This document shows, piece after piece, positions 26,635 to 36,002 of a stretch of 64,000 nt of DNA (positions are counted from its first letter, which is position 1; each line of letters starts with the position of its first letter). Origin of the DNA: Acidovorax sp. Leaf78. Its GTDB lineage: Bacteria > Pseudomonadota > Gammaproteobacteria > Burkholderiales > Burkholderiaceae_C. The notes below the pieces were generated by a model. It worked only from the letters and a program-made list of their open reading frames with translations, had not been told where the DNA came from and did no database searches. Both the position numbers and the translations under genes were made by a program. The stretch spans positions 401,660 through 465,659 of the forward strand of contig NZ_LMLZ01000022.1 of assembly GCF_001422735.1 (NCBI RefSeq). Direction: 5' to 3'.

Positions 26635-27159
26635 TCAATCCAGCCCCAGCGCCTCCCGGTACGCCGTGATCCTCGGCAGCAGCACCTGGCGGCGTGCCAG
26701 GCTGTCGGGCGGCCAGTGGGTGTCGCGCTCGTAGTACTCAGGCACGGCGGGAGTGCCGGGCGGCAGCACCACCCAGGGCTGTTTGGACTGGGTGTAGATG
26801 TGGATGTCGGGCGGCAACAGGTCCGGCGCGTCCAGCGTGCCCACGCGCACAAAGGCCACCAGCGGGCCCGCGCCGGAGTAGTGGCTCCACACCGCCACGC
26901 GGCAGTGCGGGCAGCGCGCGATCTTCTGGCCGAAGCCGCTGTCCGACGGTGTGTCCACCAGATCGACCGCGCCCACCTGCAGCGCCATGCGGTCGGACTC
27001 GATCATGGCGTTCAATGCAAACGACGCGCCGCTCTCGCGCTGGCACCAGCGGCAGTGGCAGCAGTGCACGAACAGCGGTGCGGTGAGCATGCGGTAGCGG
27101 ACATGGCGGCAGGCGCAGCCGCCTTCCAGGGGGAACGACGCAGTGTCAGGGTGTGTCAT
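26635..27159 (-). CDS. GFA family (Mss4-like) zinc protein
   Basis: 174 residues. Cysteines in GGCACRHVRY (C15, C17) and HCCHCRWC (C33-C39) plus CPHC near residue 90 form the zinc sites of the GFA/CENP-V fold. The founding member was described as glutathione-dependent formaldehyde-activating enzyme, but most relatives have no proven activity. It is a single gene on the minus strand. Confidence 0.88.
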   Translation of the reverse strand: MTHPDTASFPLEGGCACRHVRYRMLTAPLFVHCCHCRWCQRESGASFALNAMIESDRMALQVGAVDLVDTPSDSGFGQKIARCPHCRVAVWSHYSGAGPLVAFVRVGTLDAPDLLPPDIHIYTQSKQPWVVLPPGTPAVPEYYERDTHWPPDSLARRQVLLPRITAYREALGLD

Positions 27160-27326
27160 GGCGCAGCGATGATGGGGTGGCCCGGGATGGCCCCATTCTG
27201 GCGAAAACGCGCCACAAAATCACGCGGTCAACGCACACGCTGACACCACCGCCGCTGAGCGCCTGCGTGGTGGGTTCGAGGTGCGTACGGGCGGGGTTGG
27301 GATGGACGCATGCAGCGCGACGCCTG

Positions 27327-28619
27327 TCAGCCGCCCGCGCGCGCCAGCAGCAGGGCCTTTTCCTGCGCGTTGCGCGTGAGGCCCGCCGCACGCTCGAACT
27401 CGGCGCGCGCCTCGGCCACGCGGCCCAGCTTGGCCAGCAGGTCGCCGCGCACGCTGGGCAGCCAGTGGTACTGGGCCAGCACAGGGTCGGCCGCGATCTC
27501 GTCCACCAGGCGCAGCGCGGCCGCCGGGCCTTCGGCCATGCCCACGGCCACGGCGCGGTTCAGCGCCACGACGGGCGAGGGCGCCACCTGCACCAGCGCG
27601 TCGTACAGCGCCACGATGTGGGCCCAGTCGGTGTCCTCGGCGCGCCGTGCGCGCGCATGGCAGGCAGCGATGGCGCCCTGCAGGGCGTAGGGGCCCCAGG
27701 CATGGCCTGCGCGCGCCAGCTGTTCGGCCTTGTCCAGGGCGGCCAGGCCCCGGCGCACCAGCAACTGGTCCCACCGCGCGCGGTCCTGGTCCATGAGCAG
27801 CACGGGCTTGCCCTCGCCATCGGTGCGTGCGGGCAGGCGCGAGGCCTGGATCTCCAGCAGCGCCACCAGGCCATGCACCTCGGGCTCGTCGGGCACCAGG
27901 CTGGCCAGCACGCGCACCAGGCGCTGGGCCTCACCGCACAGCGCGGGGCGCATCCAGTCGTCGCCCGCCGTGGCGGCATAGCCTTCGTTGAAGACCAGGT
28001 AGATGACTTCCAGCACCGACGCCAGGCGCGGCGCGCGCTCGGCCTCGCCGGGCACCTCGAAGGGCACGTGGGCGGCCGACAGGCTGCGCTTGGCCCGCAC
28101 GATGCGCTGCGCCACCGTGGGCTCGGGCACCAGAAACGCCCGCGCGATCTCGGCCGTGGTCAGGCCGCCCAGCAGCCGCAGCGTGAGCGCCACGCGCGCC
28201 TCGGTGGGCAGCACCGGGTGGCAGGCGGTGAAGATGAGGCGCAGCAGGTCGTCGCCGATATCGTCCTGCTGCGCGGCCACCAGTGTGTCCACCACGTCGG
28301 GCGCGTACTGGGCTTCGAGCGCCTCCAGGTCCTTGCCCAGCGCCTCGTGCTCGCGCGCGTGCAGGGCCTGCTGGCGCAGGTGGTCGATGGCACGGCGCTT
28401 GGCCGTGGTCATGAGCCATGCTGCAGGGTTGGCCGGCAGGCCGGTGGCGGGCCAGTGCTCCAGCGCGGCCACCAGCGCGTCCTGCGCCAGCTCTTCGGCC
28501 CGCCCCACGTCGCGCGTCATGCGCGCCACGCTGGCGATGATGCGGGCGGCCTCGATGCGCCAGACGGCATCGATGGTGCGGTGCAGGGCATCGGCATCGG
28601 GACTGCGGGGGTCGTGCAT
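27327..28619 (-). CDS. ECF42-type RNA polymerase sigma factor
   Basis: 430 residues, far longer than a typical ECF sigma factor. Region 2 lies near residues 20-85 (VGRAEELAQDALVAALEHW), region 4 near 130-185, and a long C-terminal helical extension carries TPR-like repeats (about 200-430, VALNRAVAVGMAEGPAAAL). This layout is that of group ECF42, whose members lack a classical anti-sigma factor and occur with DGPF/YciI proteins. Here a DGPF gene, an SRPBCC gene and a VOC gene precede it on the same strand. The ATG at 28619 is chosen as the sigma-domain start. Confidence 0.92.
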   Translation of the reverse strand: MHDPRSPDADALHRTIDAVWRIEAARIIASVARMTRDVGRAEELAQDALVAALEHWPATGLPANPAAWLMTTAKRRAIDHLRQQALHAREHEALGKDLEALEAQYAPDVVDTLVAAQQDDIGDDLLRLIFTACHPVLPTEARVALTLRLLGGLTTAEIARAFLVPEPTVAQRIVRAKRSLSAAHVPFEVPGEAERAPRLASVLEVIYLVFNEGYAATAGDDWMRPALCGEAQRLVRVLASLVPDEPEVHGLVALLEIQASRLPARTDGEGKPVLLMDQDRARWDQLLVRRGLAALDKAEQLARAGHAWGPYALQGAIAACHARARRAEDTDWAHIVALYDALVQVAPSPVVALNRAVAVGMAEGPAAALRLVDEIAADPVLAQYHWLPSVRGDLLAKLGRVAEARAEFERAAGLTRNAQEKALLLARAGG

Positions 28620-28638
28620 CGGTGGCCTCGGTGAACGC

Positions 28639-29046
28639 TCAGCCCAGCGCCTTGCTGGCATCCACCATGTGCACGAATTCCCAGCTGTGGCCATCGAGGT
28701 CGTCAAAACTGCGCGAGTACATGAAGCCCAGGTCCTGCCCCGGGCGGGGCGAGGTGCCGCCGGCCGCCACAGCCTTGGCCACCAGGGCGTCGACCTCTTC
28801 GCGGCTATCGCACGAGAAGCACAGCAGCACTTCCGACGTGGTGCGCGCATCGGCGATCGCCTTGCTGGTGAAGGTCTGGTAGAAGTCCTTGACCAGCAGC
28901 ATCACAAAAAGATTCTCGCCCACCACCAGGCAGGCACCCTGTTCGTTGGTGAAGTCGGGGTTGAACTCATAGCCCAGGGCGCGAAAAAACGCCTGCGAGC
29001 GGGCCATGTTCTCGATGGGCAGGTTCACGAAGATTTGTTGGTGCAT
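28639..29046 (-). CDS. VOC/glyoxalase-like protein
   Basis: 135 residues with paired beta-alpha-beta-beta-beta modules of the vicinal-oxygen-chelate fold, such as FVNLPIENMARSQAFF and FMYSRSFDDLDGHSWEF. A Shine-Dalgarno-like CAGGAG precedes the ATG at 29046. Such proteins may be metal-dependent enzymes or binding proteins; the metal-binding His/Glu set is not certain here. It is the third gene of the ECF42 operon and presumably under that sigma factor. Confidence 0.85.
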   Translation of the reverse strand: MHQQIFVNLPIENMARSQAFFRALGYEFNPDFTNEQGACLVVGENLFVMLLVKDFYQTFTSKAIADARTTSEVLLCFSCDSREEVDALVAKAVAAGGTSPRPGQDLGFMYSRSFDDLDGHSWEFVHMVDASKALG

Positions 29047-29111
29047 GAGAGGCTCCTGAAGGGGTGTGAAGGTAAAGGGAAACGAAAGCTTTGGCAAAGG
29101 GGTGGCGGGTT

Positions 29112-29651
29112 TCACGCTGCGGGTTTGCCCAGCGCCACGGCCTGCAGATTGGCCAGGCCGTCCTCGAAGTCCTGCCCCACCATGCGGTCCATGTTGAAGA
29201 CCAGGTGCGCGATCTTGGCGAGGTAGGGCACGGGGCCCTGCATGGCCCACGTGACGCGGGTGGCGCCCGCGCCTTCGGGCTGCAGCGTGAACTCGACCTG
29301 GTTGTGGGCTTCGAAGGGTTTGACGAAGTCGAGCTTCATGCCCACGCGGCGGGGCGCCGTGGCTTCCACGATCTCCATGCTGCCGGTACCCACCTTGTCG
29401 CCCTGCCAGGCGTAGCGCGCGCCGGGGCCGGCCGTGGTGGCGCTGTACTCGCCCTTGATGGCGGGGTCTTTGCGTTCGTACGGGTTCCAGGTATTGAACT
29501 GGCGCAGGTCGTGGATCAACCCGTACACGCGCTCGGGCGGGGCGGTGATCACACGGCTGCGTTCCACGCGGAAGGTGTCGGGGCGGGTGGCAGCGTAGGC
29601 CAGCAGCAGCGCCAGGGCGGCGAGCAGCACGAGGGCGATGGTCTTGATCAT
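29112..29651 (-). CDS. SRPBCC (START-like) family protein
   Basis: 179 residues. An N-terminal hydrophobic helix (about 3-20) could anchor it, followed by the START/Bet v1-like beta-grasp that opens RVITAPPERVYGLIHDL. These proteins bind hydrophobic small molecules. It is the second gene of the ECF42 operon, between the DGPF and VOC genes. Confidence 0.85.
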   Translation of the reverse strand: MIKTIALVLLAALALLLAYAATRPDTFRVERSRVITAPPERVYGLIHDLRQFNTWNPYERKDPAIKGEYSATTAGPGARYAWQGDKVGTGSMEIVEATAPRRVGMKLDFVKPFEAHNQVEFTLQPEGAGATRVTWAMQGPVPYLAKIAHLVFNMDRMVGQDFEDGLANLQAVALGKPAA

Positions 29652-29680
29652 GGTGATGGCTCCAGGGCTGGCGGGTCGTG

Positions 29681-30094
29681 TCAGCCGCGGGCTTCGAGTT
29701 CGCGAAAGTGCTCCACGCCCTGCACGGCGGCGAAGTCCTCCATCTCGTACAGGGGGCGCACCTCGATCTCGGCCGCCAGGCCCTCGCCGCGGGGGTTGGG
29801 GAAGCGGCGCGTCCATTCCAGCGCCTCGTCGCGGTTGCGCACCTGGATCAGCGTGTACCCGGCGATGAGCTCCTTGGTCTCGGTGAACGGGCCGTCGGTG
29901 ACGGTCCGTGCACCGGCGGCACCGTAGTGCACGCGCCAGCCCTGCGCGCTGGGTTTGAGGCCGCTGCCATCGAGCAGCACGCCGGCCTGCGCCAGCTCCT
30001 CGTGGTAGCGGGCCATGGCGGCCATCAGGGGTTCGGTGGGCATGTCGCCGCGCTCGGACTCGGCGGTGGCTTTCACGATGATCATGAATCGCAT
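29681..30094 (-). CDS. YciI-type DGPF protein of the ECF42 operon
   Basis: 137 residues with the DGPF motif in VTDGPFTETKEL, and the N-terminal MRFMIIVKATAESE typical of YCII-related proteins. The function of DGPF proteins is unknown, but their genes are known partners of ECF42 sigma factors. As first gene of the operon, it has an ECF42-like promoter 63-90 bases upstream. Confidence 0.9.
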   Translation of the reverse strand: MRFMIIVKATAESERGDMPTEPLMAAMARYHEELAQAGVLLDGSGLKPSAQGWRVHYGAAGARTVTDGPFTETKELIAGYTLIQVRNRDEALEWTRRFPNPRGEGLAAEIEVRPLYEMEDFAAVQGVEHFRELEARG

Positions 30095-30156
30095 GGGGTT
30101 CTCCTGGCAAGGGTTCGGGGTGCGGGCCGCGGCGAATCGCTGGCCTTCATCTGCAC

Positions 30157-30183
30157 GACGAACGAACCTGCGCCAGATCGACA
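30157..30183 (-). promoter_or_regulatory. Candidate ECF42-dependent promoter
   Basis: On the minus strand TGTCGA (30183-30178) and CGTC (30160-30157) are separated by 17 bp. As I recall, published ECF42 promoters carry TGTCGA in the -35 and CGA/TC in the -10 region. It precedes the DGPF gene of the operon containing the sigma gene, which implies autoregulation. Confidence 0.65.
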
Positions 30184-30203
30184 CGCTGTCGGCAGATTGC
30201 GGG

Positions 30204-30217
30204 TTTCTACGTAGAAA
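30204..30217. promoter_or_regulatory. Perfect 14-bp palindrome TTTCTACGTAGAAA
   Basis: The palindrome TTTCTACGTAGAAA sits between the divergent ECF42 operon and the WG-repeat gene. A poly-A run follows, so on the minus strand it would be TTTTTT after a short stem. It could be a protein-binding site. A second hairpin (GCCCCT 30230-30235 with AGGGGC 30241-30246) is beside it. Confidence 0.4.
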
Positions 30218-30336
30218 AAAACTCTGCGCGCCCCTGCGCAAGGGGCTGCTGTGGCGTATCTGCCAAGCCGTGCAAATGGTTACCGGCCGCACCCGGATGC
30301 ATCGTTAGGATGCCCCGCGAGGGACCCCCACCAACA

Positions 30337-33300
30337 ATGACCAGCGACAGCAACAACAACGACACCGAACCGACACCCCCGTGGCTGGCCAGCATTCCGC
30401 TGGAACCCAGCCACCAGACCCTGGCAGTGCTCATCGTCCACCCGGGCCGGGCGGTGGTGCCGCCCGAGGGCCTGGCCGAGGTGCTGCGTTTCTGGGCCGA
30501 CGGCCGCGGAGGATGGATCGGCGCGGCACGGGCCGCCCACGGGCTGTGGGGCTACATCGACGGGGAGGGCCGCTGGCGCGTGCCGCCCACGCTGCACAAC
30601 GCCCGCAGCTTTTCCGAAGACGGCCTGGCGCGCTTTTGCGATGGCGGGCGCTGGGGCTTCATCGACCTGACCGGCGCGGTGGTCATCCCGCCCGCCTTCG
30701 ACAATGCCCAGCCGTTTCGCCACGGCCTGAGCGCGGTGCAGGTAGGGCAAGATGCCTGGCGCATCATCAACCGCACCGGCCGCACCACCTGCGACGAGGT
30801 CTTTCATGAGCTGGGCGCTTTCGGTGCCAACGGCTTGGCGCGCGCCACGCTGTGGAAGAAGTCCCGCAACGAACGCACCCACGGCTTCGTGGACGGCACG
30901 GGCCGCTGGGTGATCGAGCCGCGATTTCGCGACGCGCGGCCCTTCGGCGAGTCGGCCACGACCGCGGCCACGCTGGACGGAGACCTCTACGGCCTCATCG
31001 ACGCCAAGGGCCACTGGGTACTGCAGCCGCGCTACCCGCGCATCGACGCCTTCAACGCCGAGGGCCTGGCCTTCTTCGACGAACCCAACGCCTGGGACAA
31101 CGGCCACGGCTACCTCAATGAACGCGGCAAGGTGGTGGTCAAGGGCGGGCGCCACCTCTCGCCGCGCATGGCGTGCGGCGTGGCCGCCAACAGCTACGAC
31201 GGCACGAGCTTCCTCATGGCGGACGGCACGCCGCTGCCCACCCCGCCGCTGAGCTACGGCACGGATTTTTCGACCGAGAGCTGCTACGCCGTGGCACGCA
31301 CCGCCGCCGCCCGCAGCGGTGCCACCGCCCCGGCGCACTGGGGCCTGCTGCACCCCGAGGGCCGCTTCGTGCCCGCGCCCGAGCACCTGCTGGAGCCGCT
31401 GACCGATGGCGACGGCTGGATGGTGGCGCACCCGCCGGACACGCCGCTGGTACCTTTTCTCACGCGCGACGGGCAGCTGGCCTTCATCGACGGCGAAGGG
31501 GCCATCACCTGGCGCGCCCACTACGACGGGCAGCAGGTGGCGCTGCTCGATGCAGCCGGCACACCGCTGTGGCGCAGCGGCGTGCGCGAGAACTGCTGGC
31601 CCCCGGGCCCGTTCTTCAACGCGCCGCTGACCGACCACCTCGAAAACCTGGAAACGCTGGACGGCATCGTGCCCCTGGCACTGGACCTGCTGGCCGACGC
31701 GGAGGCGCGGCTGCACCGACTGGCCGCGGGCGATGAACTCGCGCCCGACGGGCCCGTGGACGGTGAGGACGGCGATGGCGACGACGGTGATTCCGACGAA
31801 GACCAGGAGCCCTGCCAGGTGCAGGCCGACCGGACGGTGGTCGTGCGCCGCGTGATGCGCGCCTACCTGAGCGAGTCGCACAACGGGCCGTACGAATTCC
31901 TGTGCACCGACCTCAACCGCGCGGTCGACGAAGCCCGCGTGGCCATGGTGCAGCAGCTGACCGAGCGCCTGGGCGCCGCGGACCCCAACCCGGAGCACGC
32001 CGCCCCGTGGCACCGCCGGGGCGAGTACACCCAGGCCTGGCCCGTGGCGCTGGCCAAGCCGCTGCCGGGCGACAGCGGCACGCTGCACGAAGCGCGCGAA
32101 CAATGGCTCACGCTGTACAAGCACTCGGACTCGGGCGACGGCGATGTGTGGTGGGAGCTGTGGCTCATGGCCGCGCCCAGCATCGATGCGCTGCAGCTGG
32201 CGCAGCGCACCCGCACGGCAGCCCCCGCCACGCCGGCCGCGCTGCCCGCCCAGAGCGACGTGCGTAAAAGCCCGGCCAGCGATGGCCCGGCGCTACCGCA
32301 CAGCCAGCCGCACGATGACGAGCCCGGCACGCCGCTGCCCCAGACCCGCGGCGACTGGCTGCGCGCCGTGCAGGACGACCGCTACGCCATCGCCCACGTG
32401 CCGGCTGAATGGCTGGACGACGCCCTGGTGGACGCCGCGCTGGCCGCGAACGTCGCGGCGCTGGAGTCCGTGCCCCCCGCCTGGCAGACGCCCGCGCGGC
32501 TCGCAGCCCTGGTGCGCCGCGGCCTGCGCGAGGCGGCGGACATCCCGCCCGAATGCATGACCGCCGAAGCGCTGGCCCTGGCCCGCAGCCTGTATGCCGG
32601 CCAGCCCGAGTGGGACTGGCGCGACGAGCGCAACAGCCGCATCCCCACCGCCTGGGACCACAACAGCCTGTGCGACGTGTGGGGCTGCCTGCTCACGCCC
32701 GAGCTGGCGCTCAAGGCCGTGCGCGCCCAGGCGCCGCTCAAGGACCTGGCGCACTGGCTGCGCACCGATGCGGTGGAGCAGGCCGCGCTGCAGGCCGACA
32801 TCTACAACATCAGCTACATCGACCCGCGCAAGATCACGCCCGCACTCGCCGAGCGCGCCGTGCGGCACGACTACGGCTGCCTGATCGAGCACATTCCCGC
32901 CGACATGCTCACGCCCGCGCTGTGCCTGGCCTCGGCGCGCGCCAACGGCCTGTCGCTGGACAAGATCCCTGCGGCGCTGCGCACCACCGAGGTGTGCGTG
33001 GCCGCGCTGCAGGACCGCTGGGACATGTTCCCCGCAGTGCCCGATGCGCTGCGCGAGGCGGTGACCACGCGGCTGATCGACGACGACCTCGCGCAGGCGC
33101 GCCAGGATGGCGAGCCGCGCGAAGGCAGCCACTGGCACGTGCAGCGCGCCTGGGCGCGGCTGTGGGCCGGCGACCACGAAGGCGCGGTGGCCGACGCCCG
33201 AATGGGCCAAGGCCGCGTGCGCCACGCAGAGCATGCGCACTACATCCTGGCCAGCGCCTTGCGCGCACTGGGCCGCACGCAGGAGGCGGCCCTGGAAGCC

Positions 33301-34305
33301 TCGACCGTGCTGTCGCTGCAGTCGCCCTACAGCGCGCAGTGGGACAGCGATGAGGACACTCGCTGGCTGCAGTCCCTGGCCCAAGCCCAGGCCCACGCGG
33401 CCGACGACGCCACGCTGATCGCACAGCTGGCCTCGCACCCGCGCACGCTGGCCGACGTGCCGCGCGAACGCATCACCCACGCCATGGTCGATGCCGCCCT
33501 GGCGGCCGACGAAGACACGGTGCGCTTCGTGCCCAAGCGCCTGATGACGCCCGCGCGGTACGCGGCAGCCCTGCGGCAGGGCGTGAAAGCGTTCGACCAG
33601 ATTCCTGTCGACATGCTGAGCGAGGACGCCTGCATTGCGCATGTGCAGGACAGCGGCTGGCGCCTGGCCGAGGTGCCGCCCGCGCTGCGCACCGTGGCGG
33701 TCTGCGCCCATGCGCTGCGCGACAGCCACAGCGCCCTGGAGCATGTGCCCGAACCCCTGCGCAGCGACGCCCAGGAAGCCGCCGCACGCCTGCCGCGCGA
33801 CAGGGATGAGGATGAGGACGAGAGCCCCCGCTCCAGCGGAGCCGGCCACTGGCTGAGCCGCCGCCTCGTCGAGTCCGCCCTCAAGGGCCAGGACACCGCC
33901 GCACGCCGCCTGCAGCACAAGGGCATGGTGGCCGCGTTCATGGTGCAGGCCGCCGTGACCGCCCGATCCAGCGAACCGCCTACGCTGCGCGGCCTGGCCG
34001 GCTGGTTCGAGCAGCGCGCGGTGCTGGCGCTGGTGACCAACCTGCTGCTGGGCCTGGCCGCACTGGTCGGCCACGCCTTCGTGTCGGTGGCCGCCTGGCG
34101 CGCCGAAGGGCCGTGGATGGGGCTGCTCACCTTTGCACTCATGGGCTTTGCCGACGCGTACTGGGCTTGGCGCTTCCTCTTTGCCACGCCCGCCAGCGCC
34201 GCACTGGCCGTGACGGCCATCGTGGTCGTGGTGTATGTGTTCGGCTGGCGGCGGCTGTACCGGCGCGTGGGGCTGGCGTATGCGGCGCGGGGGGAGAAAG
34301 ACTGA
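30337..34305 (+). CDS. Giant WG-repeat membrane protein of unknown function
   Basis: 1322 residues. The first ~400 carry WG-type repeats such as GLWGYIDGEGRW (about residue 70), GRWGFIDLTG (105), THGFVDGTGRW (182) and LYGLIDAKGHW (218), likely a beta-propeller. An acidic linker (DGEDGDGDDGDSDEDQE, about 475) separates this from several helical repeats of about 35 residues, with phrases like IPADMLTPALCLASAR and VPPALRTVAVC, and a TPR-like patch near 930-990. Two or three hydrophobic helices at about 1225-1310 end the protein. No signal peptide exists, so the big domains are probably cytoplasmic. The start at 30337 is less certain than 30310. Confidence 0.75.
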   Translation: MTSDSNNNDTEPTPPWLASIPLEPSHQTLAVLIVHPGRAVVPPEGLAEVLRFWADGRGGWIGAARAAHGLWGYIDGEGRWRVPPTLHNARSFSEDGLARFCDGGRWGFIDLTGAVVIPPAFDNAQPFRHGLSAVQVGQDAWRIINRTGRTTCDEVFHELGAFGANGLARATLWKKSRNERTHGFVDGTGRWVIEPRFRDARPFGESATTAATLDGDLYGLIDAKGHWVLQPRYPRIDAFNAEGLAFFDEPNAWDNGHGYLNERGKVVVKGGRHLSPRMACGVAANSYDGTSFLMADGTPLPTPPLSYGTDFSTESCYAVARTAAARSGATAPAHWGLLHPEGRFVPAPEHLLEPLTDGDGWMVAHPPDTPLVPFLTRDGQLAFIDGEGAITWRAHYDGQQVALLDAAGTPLWRSGVRENCWPPGPFFNAPLTDHLENLETLDGIVPLALDLLADAEARLHRLAAGDELAPDGPVDGEDGDGDDGDSDEDQEPCQVQADRTVVVRRVMRAYLSESHNGPYEFLCTDLNRAVDEARVAMVQQLTERLGAADPNPEHAAPWHRRGEYTQAWPVALAKPLPGDSGTLHEAREQWLTLYKHSDSGDGDVWWELWLMAAPSIDALQLAQRTRTAAPATPAALPAQSDVRKSPASDGPALPHSQPHDDEPGTPLPQTRGDWLRAVQDDRYAIAHVPAEWLDDALVDAALAANVAALESVPPAWQTPARLAALVRRGLREAADIPPECMTAEALALARSLYAGQPEWDWRDERNSRIPTAWDHNSLCDVWGCLLTPELALKAVRAQAPLKDLAHWLRTDAVEQAALQADIYNISYIDPRKITPALAERAVRHDYGCLIEHIPADMLTPALCLASARANGLSLDKIPAALRTTEVCVAALQDRWDMFPAVPDALREAVTTRLIDDDLAQARQDGEPREGSHWHVQRAWARLWAGDHEGAVADARMGQGRVRHAEHAHYILASALRALGRTQEAALEASTVLSLQSPYSAQWDSDEDTRWLQSLAQAQAHAADDATLIAQLASHPRTLADVPRERITHAMVDAALAADEDTVRFVPKRLMTPARYAAALRQGVKAFDQIPVDMLSEDACIAHVQDSGWRLAEVPPALRTVAVCAHALRDSHSALEHVPEPLRSDAQEAAARLPRDRDEDEDESPRSSGAGHWLSRRLVESALKGQDTAARRLQHKGMVAAFMVQAAVTARSSEPPTLRGLAGWFEQRAVLALVTNLLLGLAALVGHAFVSVAAWRAEGPWMGLLTFALMGFADAYWAWRFLFATPASAALAVTAIVVVVYVFGWRRLYRRVGLAYAARGEKD

Positions 34306-34453
34306 CCCTGGCACGCTCCGTGTCCGCATGTCTGGGCATGGCGCCCTGGCATCACAACGGTGGAGTAAGACATTGCAACCCGCGCGTTGGGTTACACCAC
34401 CGCCCGGATAATCCCTTGCGCTCCAAGCCCCAACCGATGCTCTTAGGGACTCA

Positions 34454-35011
34454 ATGAAGAACGCGCGCACGAGAATATGGCTGACTGCAGTTTGCTTTGC
34501 AGCCAGCAGCCTGGCAGAAGTGTCAGCCCAAGGCGATCAAGCTGCCGTGGCCAGGTCAGCGGGTGACACGCACCGCTCAGCGAACGTTTTTTTACGGCCT
34601 TCGACGGCGGAGATCAGCAATCCCGCAACGCTACGAGCCTACCTGCGGACCAAGGACGAGGTACACCACAGCCGGTATGCGCAGCGAACCAACCGCTTTT
34701 GCTTCGTCAAGCAACCTCCCCGCAGCGACGTGGAGGGGGACACTGCCAGCCTGTGGATGATTTGGCACGAAGGCGGGGAAATTTTAGATAGCGCTGGAAG
34801 CATTGGGCCCGGAGACGATGCGGCATTGCGGGGGCGGTCTGAAGCGCTGGCCAAATCGATCAATCTGGCCACGGACGTGGTCGAGTCCAAAGAACAAATC
34901 GCTGGCAGCACCTTTCTGATAGACCGTGCCTGGGTGGACAACATTATCAATGCGTGCAAAACCACGGGCCGCACTGTCAGCATTGCACCACTTCGAAAAA
35001 CCAGGCACTGA
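34454..35011 (+). CDS. Secreted protein, candidate immunity protein 1
   Basis: 185 residues. A Sec signal peptide (about 1-25, ending VSAQG) precedes a small domain. AGGGA before the ATG gives a good start. Its mature region is strongly similar to the gene 1.0 kb downstream: both share AYLRTKDEV, SRYAQ.TNRFCF, WH.GGEIL and NLATDVVES, and two conserved cysteines (RFCF and ACK/ACH). No known family was recognised. With the signal-less hydrolase between the two paralogs, the arrangement is that of a periplasmic immunity protein. Local GC content is lower than in surrounding genes. Confidence 0.7.
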   Translation: MKNARTRIWLTAVCFAASSLAEVSAQGDQAAVARSAGDTHRSANVFLRPSTAEISNPATLRAYLRTKDEVHHSRYAQRTNRFCFVKQPPRSDVEGDTASLWMIWHEGGEILDSAGSIGPGDDAALRGRSEALAKSINLATDVVESKEQIAGSTFLIDRAWVDNIINACKTTGRTVSIAPLRKTRH

Positions 35012-35064
35012 CTCTCGCCTGCACGGTGCGCTACATCAGGCTTGCATCACATCAAGGAACCTAA

Positions 35065-35898
35065 GTGCCAAGCGCGCTTCTCAAATTCACGAACAACATG
35101 ACTGCGCCGAGCGTACTCACGCTGGTGGAAGGCAACACGCTCAAATTGAAGCTGGAGGGCATTCCCAAAGCCTATGTGCTGAAGACCCTGGTGGACCAGC
35201 CGCCCATCGTGGCAGCAGGCGATACCAAACACAACGCACGTGCCGATAGTTGGCAATTCGAGTTCATCGCCAAACAGGCGGGCCTGGCGCGCATCAGCAT
35301 CATCTCCAGCCAGGGCTCTTCCGCACTGTCGATCTCTCCCTCTGCCATCACGATCCAGGTGGAAGCGGCTATGAAACTCCCGCCGCTCGACACCGAAGAG
35401 GGCATGCTGGTGCGGCTCCTGCTTGCGGAAAGTCGCTCTCCCGAAAAAATGGGCAGTGCCACGGCCGAGGAAGTCAAAAAGGGCATGCAGTGGATGCGCA
35501 GGGTGATCGTCAACCGGTTGCGCAGCGACAAGCCGGAGGAGTTCATGGCCCGAGGTGCCAGCGGCATTGTCGACATCGTCAGGGCTGACGACCAAGGCTC
35601 AGTACAGTTTCACGGCTTCAATCAATATCCTCGTCTGGAAGAAGGGATCGCAAAGAACCTAGACGACTCGCTATCGATCGCCAATGACGGAACGCATCCG
35701 AAGCGCGCGGCATATGCGCAGTTCGTACAAAGCGCAATCGATGTGGCCAACGAAGCCCTGCCCATGGACCCTTCACCCAACGGCCTGTTCGCGTGGCGGA
35801 CCAGACGCGCCACCTCACCCAGCGCGGAGTTCAAGCTCTTTGCGATGGCTGCAGGAAACGATTTCTACACCCACACCCGGCTGAAGAAGAAGGACTGA
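35065..35898 (+). CDS. Candidate SleB-like cell-wall hydrolase toxin
   Basis: 277 residues without a signal peptide. The N-terminal ~100 residues are beta-rich (LTLVEGNTLKLKLEGIPKAY). The C-terminal part resembles the SleB/cell-wall hydrolase fold: LLLAESRSPEK (candidate catalytic E122), WMRRVIVNRLRSD and VQFHGFNQYP (Q181-F182) match in order the GEA, V-NR and QF landmarks of that family. GTG at 35065 with AAGGAA five bases away is the start. Flanking genes encode secreted paralogs, as in type VI effector/immunity loci. The fold call is by eye; a chaperone-like or metabolic role is possible. Confidence 0.6.
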   Translation: MPSALLKFTNNMTAPSVLTLVEGNTLKLKLEGIPKAYVLKTLVDQPPIVAAGDTKHNARADSWQFEFIAKQAGLARISIISSQGSSALSISPSAITIQVEAAMKLPPLDTEEGMLVRLLLAESRSPEKMGSATAEEVKKGMQWMRRVIVNRLRSDKPEEFMARGASGIVDIVRADDQGSVQFHGFNQYPRLEEGIAKNLDDSLSIANDGTHPKRAAYAQFVQSAIDVANEALPMDPSPNGLFAWRTRRATSPSAEFKLFAMAAGNDFYTHTRLKKKD

Positions 35899-36002
35899 GC
35901 CCGCGCTTTCGGCCCGGGCGTAGAGGCAGTCGCTGTCTGCTTTTTCCATGTGCGCAAAGCTGCTCGCTCAATGCGATAAGTCCACGGCGCCAAGTGAATC
36001 CC

